The notes below the pieces were generated by a model that was not told the DNA's origin, did no database searches, and was given only the letters and a program-made list of their open reading frames with translations. Shown here one piece after another: positions 6,878 through 14,262 of a stretch of DNA of 15,527 bases (positions within the stretch are counted from its first letter, which is position 1; each line of letters opens with the position of its first letter). Position numbers and translations under genes: made by a program. The DNA is from DATLWN01 sp964422615 (GTDB lineage: Bacteria; Pseudomonadota; Zetaproteobacteria; Mariprofundales; Mariprofundaceae), in the NCBI GenBank assembly GCA_964422615.1, contig CAYRBJ010000038.1, forward strand, positions 1-15,527, given 5' to 3'.

Positions 6878-8989
6878 GTGGCGGTGTTCGCACCGCTGCC
6901 GCATCCGTTCACCTATGCCTGGCCGGATGCGCTGGGCGAACCGGTGCCGGGTCTGCGCGTGCGCGTGCCTTTCGGCCGCCGTCTGCGCACCGGTGTCATC
7001 CTGAGCGAGGTCCGTACATCCCCGCCCACCGACGTGAAGGAAGTGGCCGAATGCCTGGATGACGTTCCGCTGTTCGACGCCCAGCGCCAGGCCTGGCTCG
7101 AGCGTTTGCGCCAGTACTATCTGGCGGCACCGGGAGAGGTGTGGGAATTGGCGCTGGGCTGGGCCGAGGCGCTCGATGCCCGCCGCTATCGCTGTGCGGA
7201 CCGTGCGGCGCTGGCTGCCGCCTATCCCCTGCTGGCCACAGCCTTCCCGACCCGTGCCGCTGCGAATCTGCAGACCCTGCGCCGTCGTCTCGGCCAGATA
7301 CCGTTTCGGGACATGCTGCAGCACGCCATCGGCGACGGCCTGATCGAAGCGGTTGGTTCGGAGCCATCCATCGCGGCTGATCAAGTGCAGAAAGCCGAAC
7401 CGCGGCCGGCGGTGCTGACGGCCGACCAGCAACGGGCATTGGCAGCCGTCGATGAGGCTCATGGCCTGTTCCGTCCCATGCTGCTGTTTGGCTGTACCGG
7501 TTCCGGCAAGACCGAGGTCTATCTGCGCGCCATCGAGCGCATCGTAGCAGCCGGCGGACAGGCGCTGATTCTGGTGCCGGAAATCGGTCTGACACCGATG
7601 TGGTTGCGGCGCCTGACAGACCGATTTCCGCACGTGGCGGCCTGGCATTCGGGCTTGGGCAGGCCGGAACGTCTGCGCGCCGTGCAGGCATTATCGAATT
7701 GCCAGGTATTGATCGGCACCCGCTCGGCACTGTTCCTGTCCCTGCCACGGCTACAGCTGATCGTTGTTGATGAGGAGCACGACAGCTCGTTCAAGCAGCA
7801 GGAGGGGGTGGCGTATTCGGCCCGGGATATGGCCGTGTTGCTGGCGCAGGAGCTGGGCATCCCCGTGGTGCTGGGCTCGGCCACGCCAAGCCTCGAGTCC
7901 TGGCGCCAGGCTTCCGAGGGGCATTACCGATTGCTGGAGCTTCCCCAACGCATCCGGCCACATGCCGAGCCGGTGCCGGAATGCGTCGACCTGCGCGGTG
8001 TCGATGGTGTGCTCTCGGAGCCGCTGTTGGCCGCCCTGCGCCAGAGCATGGATTCCGGACATCAGGCCATTTTGTACCTGAACCGGCGCGGTTACGCGCC
8101 GGCGCTGCAGTGCGCGGCCTGTGGCGAGGTGGAGGCCTGTCCGCACTGCAGTCTGCGCCTGACCCTGCATCGCAGGCGGAAACAGCTGCGTTGCCATGCC
8201 TGCGGTTTTGTGCGCGCCGTACCGAAGGTCTGCGCCCATTGCGGCGAGGCGGCGCTGGTGCCGCTCGGGGCCGGCACCGAAAGGCTGGAGGAATCCCTGC
8301 ATGCGGCATTGCCGGAACTGCGCTTTGCCCGCTTCGACAGCGATACGGTGACCAGCCCCAAGCGCCTGGCCGAGACCCTGGACCGTTTTGCCGGCGGCGA
8401 GATCGATTGCCTGATCGGCACGCAGATGCTGGTCAAGGGACATCACTTTCCCAATGTGGCCCTGGTCGGGGTGATCAATGCCGATCTCGGCCTCGGCCTG
8501 CCGGATTTCCGCGCCGGTGAGCGCTGGTGGCAGCAGATCACGCAGGTGATCGGCCGCACCGGCCGTGGCGAGGCACCAGGGCGGGTGATCATCCAGACGC
8601 TGAATCCCGAGGCGCCGTGGCTCGGCCGTCTGGGAGAGCACCAGGCGAAAATGCTGCTGGACGAGGAGCTGGCATTGCGGGGGCAGTTGCAGTACCCGCC
8701 GTTCTCCCGCTGGGTGCGGATCCTGTTCTCGGCTGTGCATGCCGGGGCGGCTGAGGAGTCAGCTGAACGGCTTGCCGCGTGCGTATGCCGGGGCCTGCCG
8801 GAGATCGCGGTGACCGGCCCGATGCCCTGCGCCATTGAACGCCTGGGAGGTCGCTACCGCTTCGAGTTGATCCTGCGTGATGATGCCCGGCGTCATTTGC
8901 CCTGGCGGCTGGCGCCGCTGCTGGCAAGCCTGCCGGTACCGGCGGCGGTACGACGCCGAATCGATGTCGATCCCCAGGACATGATGTAG
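6878..8989 (+). CDS. priA: Primosomal replication restart helicase PriA
   Basis: PriA is a 3'-to-5' superfamily 2 helicase that recognises stalled forks and D-loops and starts reloading of DnaB. The N-terminal 3'-DNA-binding domain (about 1-105) begins VAVFAPLPHPFTYAW. Helicase motifs are GCTGSGKT (205-212), VVDEEH (296-301), GSATPS (333-338) and TQVIGRTGRG (555-564). Eight cysteines in four CxxC pairs (412/415, 421/424, 439/442, 452/455) form the two zinc sites inserted in the helicase core. The protein ends IDVDPQDMM, as PriA proteins do. The length (703 residues) is slightly under the usual 730. No ATG is available: the frame opens after a stop at 6818, and the first standard start is GTG at 6878, 29 bases after wbpM, without a clear Shine-Dalgarno sequence. 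GTG at 6884 or CTG codons at 6845 and 6869 are alternatives. Confidence 0.96.
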   Translation: MAVFAPLPHPFTYAWPDALGEPVPGLRVRVPFGRRLRTGVILSEVRTSPPTDVKEVAECLDDVPLFDAQRQAWLERLRQYYLAAPGEVWELALGWAEALDARRYRCADRAALAAAYPLLATAFPTRAAANLQTLRRRLGQIPFRDMLQHAIGDGLIEAVGSEPSIAADQVQKAEPRPAVLTADQQRALAAVDEAHGLFRPMLLFGCTGSGKTEVYLRAIERIVAAGGQALILVPEIGLTPMWLRRLTDRFPHVAAWHSGLGRPERLRAVQALSNCQVLIGTRSALFLSLPRLQLIVVDEEHDSSFKQQEGVAYSARDMAVLLAQELGIPVVLGSATPSLESWRQASEGHYRLLELPQRIRPHAEPVPECVDLRGVDGVLSEPLLAALRQSMDSGHQAILYLNRRGYAPALQCAACGEVEACPHCSLRLTLHRRRKQLRCHACGFVRAVPKVCAHCGEAALVPLGAGTERLEESLHAALPELRFARFDSDTVTSPKRLAETLDRFAGGEIDCLIGTQMLVKGHHFPNVALVGVINADLGLGLPDFRAGERWWQQITQVIGRTGRGEAPGRVIIQTLNPEAPWLGRLGEHQAKMLLDEELALRGQLQYPPFSRWVRILFSAVHAGAAEESAERLAACVCRGLPEIAVTGPMPCAIERLGGRYRFELILRDDARRHLPWRLAPLLASLPVPAAVRRRIDVDPQDMM

Positions 8990-9021
8990 TCACGGATGTA
9001 GTCATATTGGGCTGCGTTTTT

Positions 9022-9045
9022 CCGCCGAGGCGCTACCATCGGCGG
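9022..9045. other. Perfect hairpin in the priA-uvrA spacer
   Basis: CCGCCGA and TCGGCGG form a perfect 7-base-pair stem around a 10-base loop (9029-9038). No T-run follows on either strand, so it is not a standard intrinsic terminator. TACCAT (9034-9039), a possible -10-like hexamer, lies mostly in the loop, but no convincing -35 stands at the right distance. Its role, if any, is unknown. Confidence 0.35.
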
Positions 9046-9073
9046 TTGGCCGTTTCAGGACGATTGCGGCAGC

Positions 9074-9079
9074 GAGGAG
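9074..9079 (+). promoter_or_regulatory. Ribosome binding site deciding the uvrA start
   Basis: GAGGAG stands five bases before the ATG at 9085. This sets the UvrA start there rather than at the upstream in-frame TTG at 9007, whose 26 extra residues have no UvrA character. Confidence 0.75.
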
Positions 9080-9084
9080 CAACG

Positions 9085-11904
9085 ATGCAGGACAGGCTGA
9101 TCCGTGTGCGCGGCGCGCGGGTGCACAATCTGAAAAACATTTCGCTGGATATCCCCCGTGACCAACTGGTGGTGATCACCGGCGTATCCGGTTCCGGCAA
9201 GTCTTCGCTTGCCTTCGATACGCTGTATGCCGAGGGCCAGCGACGCTACGTGGAATCGTTGTCAGCCTATGCCCGCCAGTTCCTGGGCGTCATGGACCGG
9301 CCGGACGTCGATGCCATCGAGGGATTGTCACCGGCCATCTCCATCGAACAGAAAACCACCAGCCGCAACCCGCGCTCCACCGTCGGCACCATCACCGAGG
9401 TCTACGACTATCTGCGCCTGCTGTTTGCGCGCGTCGGCCAGCCGTTCTGCTACGGCTGCGGCAAGCCGATCAGCTCACAGTCGGCCTCGCAGATCATCGA
9501 TGAGCTGGCTGCTCTTCCCGACGATACCCGGTTGCAAATCCTGTCCCCGATCGCGCGCAGCCGGAAGGGTGAGTTCCGGCGCGAACTGGAAAGGGCCGGG
9601 CAGAACGGCTTCGTGCGCGTGCGCATCGATGGCGAGGTACATGCGATCGAGGACGTGCCGCCGCTTGATCGCAAGCGCAAGCACGACATCGAACTGGTGG
9701 TCGACCGTCTGGTGTTGCGCGAAGGGGTGCGCACCCGTCTGGCCGATTCGGTGGAAACGGCATTGCGCTACGGCGATGGCATGATGCTGGCGCTGATCGG
9801 CGAACGGAGCGTCACCTATTCGGAACGCTTCGCCTGCCCCGATTGCGGCATCTCCTACCCCGAGATCGAGCCGAGGCTGTTTTCGTTCAATTCGCCGGCC
9901 GGCGCCTGCCCGAGCTGCGATGGCATCGGCACGCAGACCATCTTCGATCCGGAGCTGGTGGTGCCCGATCCCTCGCTGTCGCTGAAGGACGGTGCCGTGG
10001 CTCCGTGGTCGGGGCGGGAAACGCCGTTTTTCCACCAGACCATGCAGGCCGTGTGCGAGCATCTTGGGGTCGACGTGCGCACGCCGTTCGCCGAGCTGCC
10101 GGAACACGCTCGCCGTTTCATCCTCCACGGCTCCGGCGAGGAAAAGATCGCCTTCCATTTCACCGAAGGGCCGCGCGTGCGCCTGATCGAGCGTCCGTTC
10201 GATGGCGTGATCCCGAATCTTGAACGGCGTTACCGCGAGAGCGGCTCCGACGAGGTGCGCGAGGAGCTTTCCCGCTACATCAATGCCGTACCCTGTCCGG
10301 CCTGCGAGGGCTCCCGCCTGACGCGCCCGGCCAGGCATGTGCTTGTCGGGGGACTGTCGCTTCCGGACTTCGTGGCCATGCCGCTGCACCGGGCCAAGGA
10401 TTGGATCGATGCCCTGCAGCTGTCTGCGCAAAAGCAGGCCATTGCCGAGAAGGTGCTGGAGGAGATCCGTGCCCGCATCGGTTTCATGATCGAGGTGGGG
10501 CTCGATTACCTGTCGCTGGAGCGTACCGCCGGCACGCTGTCGGGTGGCGAGGCCCAGCGCATCCGCCTGGCCACGCAGATCGGCTCGGCGCTGGTCGGTG
10601 TGCTCTACATCCTCGATGAACCGTCGATCGGCCTGCACCAGCGCGACAACGACCGGTTGCTGGCCACGCTGAAACGGCTGCGCGATCTGGGCAATTCGGT
10701 GCTGGTGGTCGAGCACGACGAGGATGCGATCAAAAGCGCCGACTGGGTTATCGACATGGGGCCGCGCGCCGGCGAGCACGGCGGCGAGGTGATGGCGGCG
10801 GGTCCGCTGGCCCAGGTGCTGGCATGCAAGGACTCGCTGACTGCCGACTATCTCACGGGCCGCAAGGTCATCGCGGTACCGAAGCGGCGACCAGTGGGCG
10901 AGGGGCATCCGGTGATCGGCATCAAGGGAGCATGCGAGCACAACCTGAAACGGGTGACGGCGCTGTTCCCGCTCAGCCGCTTTTCCTGTGTGACCGGTGT
11001 ATCCGGCTCCGGCAAGTCGACATTGACCATCGACACACTGTACCGCGCCTTTGCGCGCAGCAAACGCCTGCAGACCGAGCGCATCGGCCGTCACGACGAA
11101 CTGGTCGGGGCGGAGCTGATCGACAAGGTCATCGACATCGATCAGAGCCCAATCGGGCGCACCCCGCGTTCCAATCCCGCTACCTATACCGGCCTGTTCA
11201 CGCCGATCCGCGATTTGTTCGCGGCCGTGCCGGAGGCCCGCGCCCGCGGCTACAAGCCGGGCCGCTTCTCGTTCAACGTCAAGGGCGGTCGCTGCGAGAC
11301 CTGCGAGGGCGACGGCATGATCCGGGTGGAGATGCATTTCCTGCCGGACGTCTATGTGCTCTGCGAATCATGCGGTGGCGCCCGCTACAACCGCGAAACG
11401 CTGGATGTCCGCTACAAGGGCAAAACCATTGCCGAGGTGCTGGACATGACGGTGGACGAGGCGGCCGAATTCTTCGCCCCCGTGCCGTCATTGAGGAACA
11501 AGCTGCAGACGCTGCAACAGGTCGGTCTGGGCTACATCCGCCTCGGCCAGTCGGCCACCACCCTGTCCGGAGGCGAGGCCCAGCGCGTGAAGCTGGCCAA
11601 GGAGCTGGCCCGCCGTGCCACCGGTGATACATTGTACATCCTGGATGAGCCGACCACCGGCCTGCATTTCGAGGATGTGGCCAAGCTGCTGGAGGTGCTG
11701 CACCGCCTGGTGGAGCGCGGCAATACGGTGGTGGTCATCGAGCACAACCTGGACATCATCAAAACAGCCGATTGGGTCGTGGACATGGGATCGGAGGGGG
11801 GCGACCGCGGTGGCGAGATCATCGTTTCCGGCACCCCGGAGCAGGTCGCCGCCTGCGATGCCTCGTGGACCGGGCGCTACCTGAAACCGCATTTGGAGGC
11901 GTAG
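9085..11904 (+). CDS. uvrA: Excinuclease ABC subunit A (UvrA)
   Basis: UvrA is the dimeric ATPase that finds bulky DNA lesions with UvrB in nucleotide excision repair. The protein has 939 residues against 940 in E. coli. It begins with the family sequence MQDRLIRVRGARVHNLKNI. Both ABC cassettes are complete: Walker A GVSGSGKS at 33-40 and 638-645, signature LSGGEAQ at 485-491 and 827-833, and Walker B LYILDEP at 507-513 and 850-856. Two zinc modules are intact, C251/C254/C275/C278 and C737/C740/C760/C763; the second is the finger implicated in damage recognition. It lies 95 bases after priA on the same strand, and ssb follows after 65 bases. I did not recognise a LexA box (CTG-N10-CAG type) upstream, unlike the SOS-regulated E. 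coli gene. Long open frames on the opposite strand are codon-bias shadows. Confidence 0.98.
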   Translation: MQDRLIRVRGARVHNLKNISLDIPRDQLVVITGVSGSGKSSLAFDTLYAEGQRRYVESLSAYARQFLGVMDRPDVDAIEGLSPAISIEQKTTSRNPRSTVGTITEVYDYLRLLFARVGQPFCYGCGKPISSQSASQIIDELAALPDDTRLQILSPIARSRKGEFRRELERAGQNGFVRVRIDGEVHAIEDVPPLDRKRKHDIELVVDRLVLREGVRTRLADSVETALRYGDGMMLALIGERSVTYSERFACPDCGISYPEIEPRLFSFNSPAGACPSCDGIGTQTIFDPELVVPDPSLSLKDGAVAPWSGRETPFFHQTMQAVCEHLGVDVRTPFAELPEHARRFILHGSGEEKIAFHFTEGPRVRLIERPFDGVIPNLERRYRESGSDEVREELSRYINAVPCPACEGSRLTRPARHVLVGGLSLPDFVAMPLHRAKDWIDALQLSAQKQAIAEKVLEEIRARIGFMIEVGLDYLSLERTAGTLSGGEAQRIRLATQIGSALVGVLYILDEPSIGLHQRDNDRLLATLKRLRDLGNSVLVVEHDEDAIKSADWVIDMGPRAGEHGGEVMAAGPLAQVLACKDSLTADYLTGRKVIAVPKRRPVGEGHPVIGIKGACEHNLKRVTALFPLSRFSCVTGVSGSGKSTLTIDTLYRAFARSKRLQTERIGRHDELVGAELIDKVIDIDQSPIGRTPRSNPATYTGLFTPIRDLFAAVPEARARGYKPGRFSFNVKGGRCETCEGDGMIRVEMHFLPDVYVLCESCGGARYNRETLDVRYKGKTIAEVLDMTVDEAAEFFAPVPSLRNKLQTLQQVGLGYIRLGQSATTLSGGEAQRVKLAKELARRATGDTLYILDEPTTGLHFEDVAKLLEVLHRLVERGNTVVVIEHNLDIIKTADWVVDMGSEGGDRGGEIIVSGTPEQVAACDASWTGRYLKPHLEA

Positions 11905-11959
11905 CCGGGCTTGTCCCAAGGTGGCTGTGGCTCTAGCGTGGAGCGGCCGATGCGGCGGT

Positions 11960-11964
11960 GGAGG
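11960..11964 (+). promoter_or_regulatory. Ribosome binding site deciding the ssb start
   Basis: GGAGG lies five bases before the ATG at 11970. It overlaps the upstream in-frame GTG at 11958, which would be a poor start and would add four residues absent from SSB proteins. Confidence 0.75.
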
Positions 11965-11969
11965 ATGCG

Positions 11970-12437
11970 ATGCTGAACAAGGTGATGTTGATCGGAAACC
12001 TGGGCCAGGACCCGGAAACGCGCTTTACCCAGGACGGGACCTGCGTCTGCAACATCCGCCTGGCGACCACCGAGCGCTACAAGGACCGCAACGGCCAGCA
12101 GCAGGAGCGCACCGAATGGCATCGCGTGGTGCTGTGGGGGCGGCTGGGCGAGATCGCCAACCAGTACCTGAAGAAGGGTTCGCGCGTGTTCATCGAGGGC
12201 CGCATCGAGACCCGCAAATGGCAGGACAAGGAAGGTCAGGACCGCTACACGACGGAGATCCGCGCCAGCGAGATGAAGATGCTGGGCGGAGGCGGTGGCC
12301 GGGGTGACGATTTCGGCAACAGCGGGGCGGACAGCCCTTCCGGCTCATCCCGCGGCTCCTCCAAATCCGGCAATGACCCCTTTGCCGACACCCCGGATTT
12401 CAACGACGTGCCGGTCGACGACGATATCCCGTTCTGA
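11970..12437 (+). CDS. ssb: Single-stranded DNA-binding protein Ssb
   Basis: Ssb is a homotetrameric protein that coats single-stranded DNA and recruits repair and replication partners. This 155-residue version has the OB fold at 1-107 (MLNKVMLIGNLGQDPE at the start; TEWHRVVLWGRLGE at 48-61; RKWQD at 82-86, holding aromatic residues that stack on bases). A glycine/serine-rich flexible linker (about 106-136) follows. The acidic tip ends DDDIPF (150-155), the known docking site for PriA, RecQ, exonuclease I and others. It is shorter than E. coli Ssb (178 residues) because of a compact linker. No terminator or strong promoter stands between uvrA and ssb, so the two are probably at least partly co-transcribed. 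Confidence 0.97.
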   Translation: MLNKVMLIGNLGQDPETRFTQDGTCVCNIRLATTERYKDRNGQQQERTEWHRVVLWGRLGEIANQYLKKGSRVFIEGRIETRKWQDKEGQDRYTTEIRASEMKMLGGGGGRGDDFGNSGADSPSGSSRGSSKSGNDPFADTPDFNDVPVDDDIPF

Positions 12438-12588
12438 GAGCGCCTGTTTCTAGGGTGTAAAAAAGATGTGGGGCATGCCGATCAAGGCGTGCAATGCGGT
12501 TTAGACCGGGTTTCGTCCGGTTCGAGCATAGGATCCCCCGACGTTCAATTGACTTCCCTCTTTATACAATATTCCGAATTCCCTCGAG
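12438..12588. other. Non-coding spacer after ssb with two weak hairpins
   Basis: No coding frame is supported here. Two small inverted repeats occur close together: GCATGCC with GGCGTGC (12473-12479 and 12486-12492, one G-T pair) and ACCGGG with TCCGGT (12505-12510 and 12516-12521, one G-T pair). Neither is followed by a proper T-run on the plus strand. They may serve as weak ends for ssb transcription. The stretch 12541-12590 is unusually A/T-rich for the window but offers no well-spaced promoter. Confidence 0.35.
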
Positions 12589-12615
12589 AAAACCTGCCCC
12601 GGGGTACGGGGCAGG
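12589..12615 (-). terminator. Intrinsic terminator for the cupin gene
   Basis: CCTGCCCC and GGGGCAGG form a perfect 8-base-pair stem with a 7-base loop. On the minus strand the stem runs directly into TTTT (12592-12589), placing it about 25 bases after the cupin stop. It may also help stop ssb transcription from the other side, although the plus strand has no T-run. Confidence 0.75.
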
Positions 12616-12640
12616 GGTCTGGCACTAGCCGCCGGTTGTC

Positions 12641-13090
12641 TTATGCGTTCGCGACAAGCGATGGCTTCGGCGCAGCGGCAACGAGTCCGTAGTTCGACAT
12701 GACGCCAAGCAGTTTGGCCTTATCGGGGGGGCCACCGGCGTTGATGATGGCGCCGACGTCGTGAAAGTATTGTTCACCGATGTCGGGGGTAAGGATCACG
12801 AGCACCCGCGCGGGTTCAGTGCTGGTGTTGCAAAAGTGATGCACGGCTCCGCGCGGGGTGGACATCCAGTCACCGGGCTTCAGGTCGCGGGTTTCATGAT
12901 CTACGGAATACCGTAGCACGCCATCCAGGACATAAACGCACTCTTCGTTGTCGGTGTGGCTGTGCGGGGGTGGGACATTGGCATGGGGTGGAACGAGCAT
13001 CTCGAACACGCCAAGCCCACCGGTTTGAGCGCCTTCCACAAGATAGCGAATCTCCAGTTGTCCCACTTTGACGGTCTGATGCTGGCTCAT
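12641..13090 (-). CDS. Small single-domain cupin protein, probable metal-binding
   Basis: This 149-residue protein has one conserved beta-barrel domain. Cupin motif 1 is intact (PPHSHTDNEECVYVLDG, with ligands H43, H45 and E49/E50 before G57). Motif 2 is a full match (G73, P79, G81, H84, N88 in GDWMSTPRGAVHHFCN). The two histidines, the glutamate and H84 are the normal metal ligands, so a mononuclear metal site is likely. The C-terminal tail (PPDKAKLLGVMSNYG, about 121-135) is common in cupins annotated as dioxygenase-like, but the substrate is unknown. AAGGAGAT at 13095-13102 precedes the ATG. It is divergent from a LysR regulator, which makes it the probable regulated target. It could be a dioxygenase, an isomerase or a non-enzymatic binder. 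Confidence 0.85.
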   Translation of the reverse strand: MSQHQTVKVGQLEIRYLVEGAQTGGLGVFEMLVPPHANVPPPHSHTDNEECVYVLDGVLRYSVDHETRDLKPGDWMSTPRGAVHHFCNTSTEPARVLVILTPDIGEQYFHDVGAIINAGGPPDKAKLLGVMSNYGLVAAAPKPSLVANA

Positions 13091-13175
13091 GGTGATCTCC
13101 TTGGTTGTGTCATCGATTCACGGTCTTGTCGGATCGCGAACAACGTTTCCAGTCCGTAAGGGCATGCTATTAAAT

Positions 13176-13188
13176 TGCACATATGTGA
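13176..13188. promoter_or_regulatory. Candidate LysR operator between the cupin and lysR genes
   Basis: CACATATGTG (13178-13187) is a perfect 10-base palindrome. With flanking bases it fits the T-N11-A pattern typical of LysR-type binding sites (T at 13176, A at 13188). It stands 87 bases from the cupin start and 44 bases from the lysR start, in an A/T-rich stretch where both promoters would be expected. TGCTATTAA just beside it (13165-13173) resembles an extended -10 for lysR but has a weak -35. Function is inferred from position and pattern. Confidence 0.5.
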
Positions 13189-13218
13189 TAAATAGTGTTA
13201 GATTCAAATGATTGTTGC

Positions 13219-13222
13219 AGGA
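13219..13222 (+). promoter_or_regulatory. Weak ribosome binding site favouring the third ATG of lysR
   Basis: AGGA sits nine bases before the ATG at 13232 but only three before the ATG at 13226, and it lies after the ATG at 13208. This supports a protein starting MKDRLNSMRVF, the usual N-terminus of this LysR subgroup. Confidence 0.5.
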
Positions 13223-13231
13223 TTGATGCCA

Positions 13232-14146
13232 ATGAAAGATCGTCTGAACAGCATGCGCGTGTTTGCGCAGGTGGTGGAAGCAAAGAGTTTCTCGGCCGCC
13301 GCGGACAAGCTTCACATATCCAAATCGCTCGCCAGCCGGCATGTCAGCGCCCTGGAAAAGGGCCTGGCCGTCAAACTTCTGAACCGGTCTACCCGTAAGC
13401 TCAGCCTGACAGAAGCCGGGGCGCAGTTTTATCAACACTGTGCGCGAATCGTGCAGGAGGCGGAGCTTGCCGAGCAGGCCCTGACCCGCATCCAGACCGA
13501 ACCGGCGGGACTCGTGAAGGTAACGGCAACCCCGGCGTTTGCTGTGCGCCATGTGTTGCCGAAACTTAACGGCTTCTATCAGAAGTATCCCAAGATCCGC
13601 GTCCAGGTTTCCTGCAGTAATCAAAACGTGGACCTTGGCGAGTCAGGATTTGATTTCGGCATTCGGGTGGCATTCGTTCCGTCCCCGAACCTGATCGTGC
13701 GCAAGCTTGCCGCCAACCGCTCGCTGCTTTGTGCAGCGCCGGAGTACATCAAGCTCCATGGCAAGCCGCGTCGAATCGAAGAGTTGCGTCATCATGACTG
13801 TGTGCAATTTTCACCGCTGGCGCCGAAGGGTATTTGGACCTTTCGGCGCGATGGGCGGAAATATTCGGTACCTGTGAGTGGAACGTTTGCCACGGACGAA
13901 ATGGATGCCGTGCGCACCGCCATCATTGCCGGACTCGGCATTGGGATCCTACCAGCTTACATGACGGGCGACGATTTGCGAAAAGGTGTACTCGTGCCAC
14001 TGCTGAGCCAGTATCAGGCCGTGCCCGAAAGCGCCATTTATCTGGTCTATCTTCCGAATCATGCGCTGCCTTCGCGAGTACGTGCGTTGATCGATTACCT
14101 GGTGGAACAGTTCAAAATGGCTCCCCCGTGGGAGGTCGGGCGGTAA
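13232..14146 (+). CDS. LysR-family transcriptional regulator
   Basis: This 304-residue regulator has an N-terminal winged helix-turn-helix: MRVFAQVVEAKSFSAAADKL at 8-27, the recognition helix in SKSLASRHVSALEK at 30-43, and LLNRSTRKLSLTEAG at 49-63. A linker helix follows, then a two-lobed ligand-binding domain (about 90-295). The sequence FDFGIRV and the late segment AGLGIGILPAYM are typical of the CrgA/DsdC-like LysR subgroup. LysR proteins usually act as tetramers, bind T-N11-A sites and control a divergent neighbour, so the cupin gene is the probable target. The effector is unknown. In-frame ATGs at 13208 and 13226 are alternatives; 13232 is chosen on RBS spacing and family N-terminus. 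The stop is followed by two hairpins and the convergent phosphoketolase gene. Confidence 0.92.
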   Translation: MKDRLNSMRVFAQVVEAKSFSAAADKLHISKSLASRHVSALEKGLAVKLLNRSTRKLSLTEAGAQFYQHCARIVQEAELAEQALTRIQTEPAGLVKVTATPAFAVRHVLPKLNGFYQKYPKIRVQVSCSNQNVDLGESGFDFGIRVAFVPSPNLIVRKLAANRSLLCAAPEYIKLHGKPRRIEELRHHDCVQFSPLAPKGIWTFRRDGRKYSVPVSGTFATDEMDAVRTAIIAGLGIGILPAYMTGDDLRKGVLVPLLSQYQAVPESAIYLVYLPNHALPSRVRALIDYLVEQFKMAPPWEVGR

Positions 14147-14150
14147 GCAA

Positions 14151-14177
14151 ATGGCCGGACAATGAATATCCGGCTAT
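14151..14177. other. Hairpin just after lysR
   Basis: ATGGCCGGA and TCCGGCTAT form a 9-base-pair stem with one G-T pair around a 9-base loop. No T-run follows, so termination is uncertain. It could protect the 3' end of the lysR transcript. Confidence 0.35.
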
Positions 14178-14208
14178 GATCGTCAGCGGACGCAAGGATG
14201 ATGCCGGA

Positions 14209-14233
14209 AGCCCGCAAGGTGGCGGGCTGCTTT
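14209..14233 (+). terminator. Weak terminator-like hairpin between lysR and phosphoketolase genes
   Basis: AGCCCGC and GCGGGCT make a perfect 7-base-pair stem with a 6-base loop (AAGGTG), followed by GCTTTA. The T-run is short and displaced by two bases, so it is a modest candidate for ending lysR transcription. The minus strand lacks a T-run after the stem, leaving the phosphoketolase gene without a clear terminator. Confidence 0.45.
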
Positions 14234-14262
14234 AGGTTCAATACCCCTGATCCGATCGTTCG

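Noticed and set aside
5571..6893. 440-codon open frame on the minus strand opposite wbpM
   Set aside because: It is an antisense shadow of the intact dehydratase domain, with no RBS or family motif.
7751..8740. 329-codon open frame on the minus strand opposite priA
   Set aside because: It overlaps the PriA helicase core completely and shows no domain of its own.
9475..11337. 620-codon open frame on the minus strand opposite uvrA
   Set aside because: It lies wholly opposite a complete UvrA with all motifs. Its product is rich in His, Arg, Gln and Ala without a recognisable domain, as expected for the antisense of a GC-rich gene.
12500..12540. tRNA-like fragment suggested by a GGTTCGAG string
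   Set aside because: No acceptor stem, anticodon arm or CCA can be built around it.
12549..12570. Possible promoter TTGACT with TACAAT after ssb
   Set aside because: The gap between the hexamers is only about 10 bases, far from the 16-18 needed, and no plus-strand gene follows.
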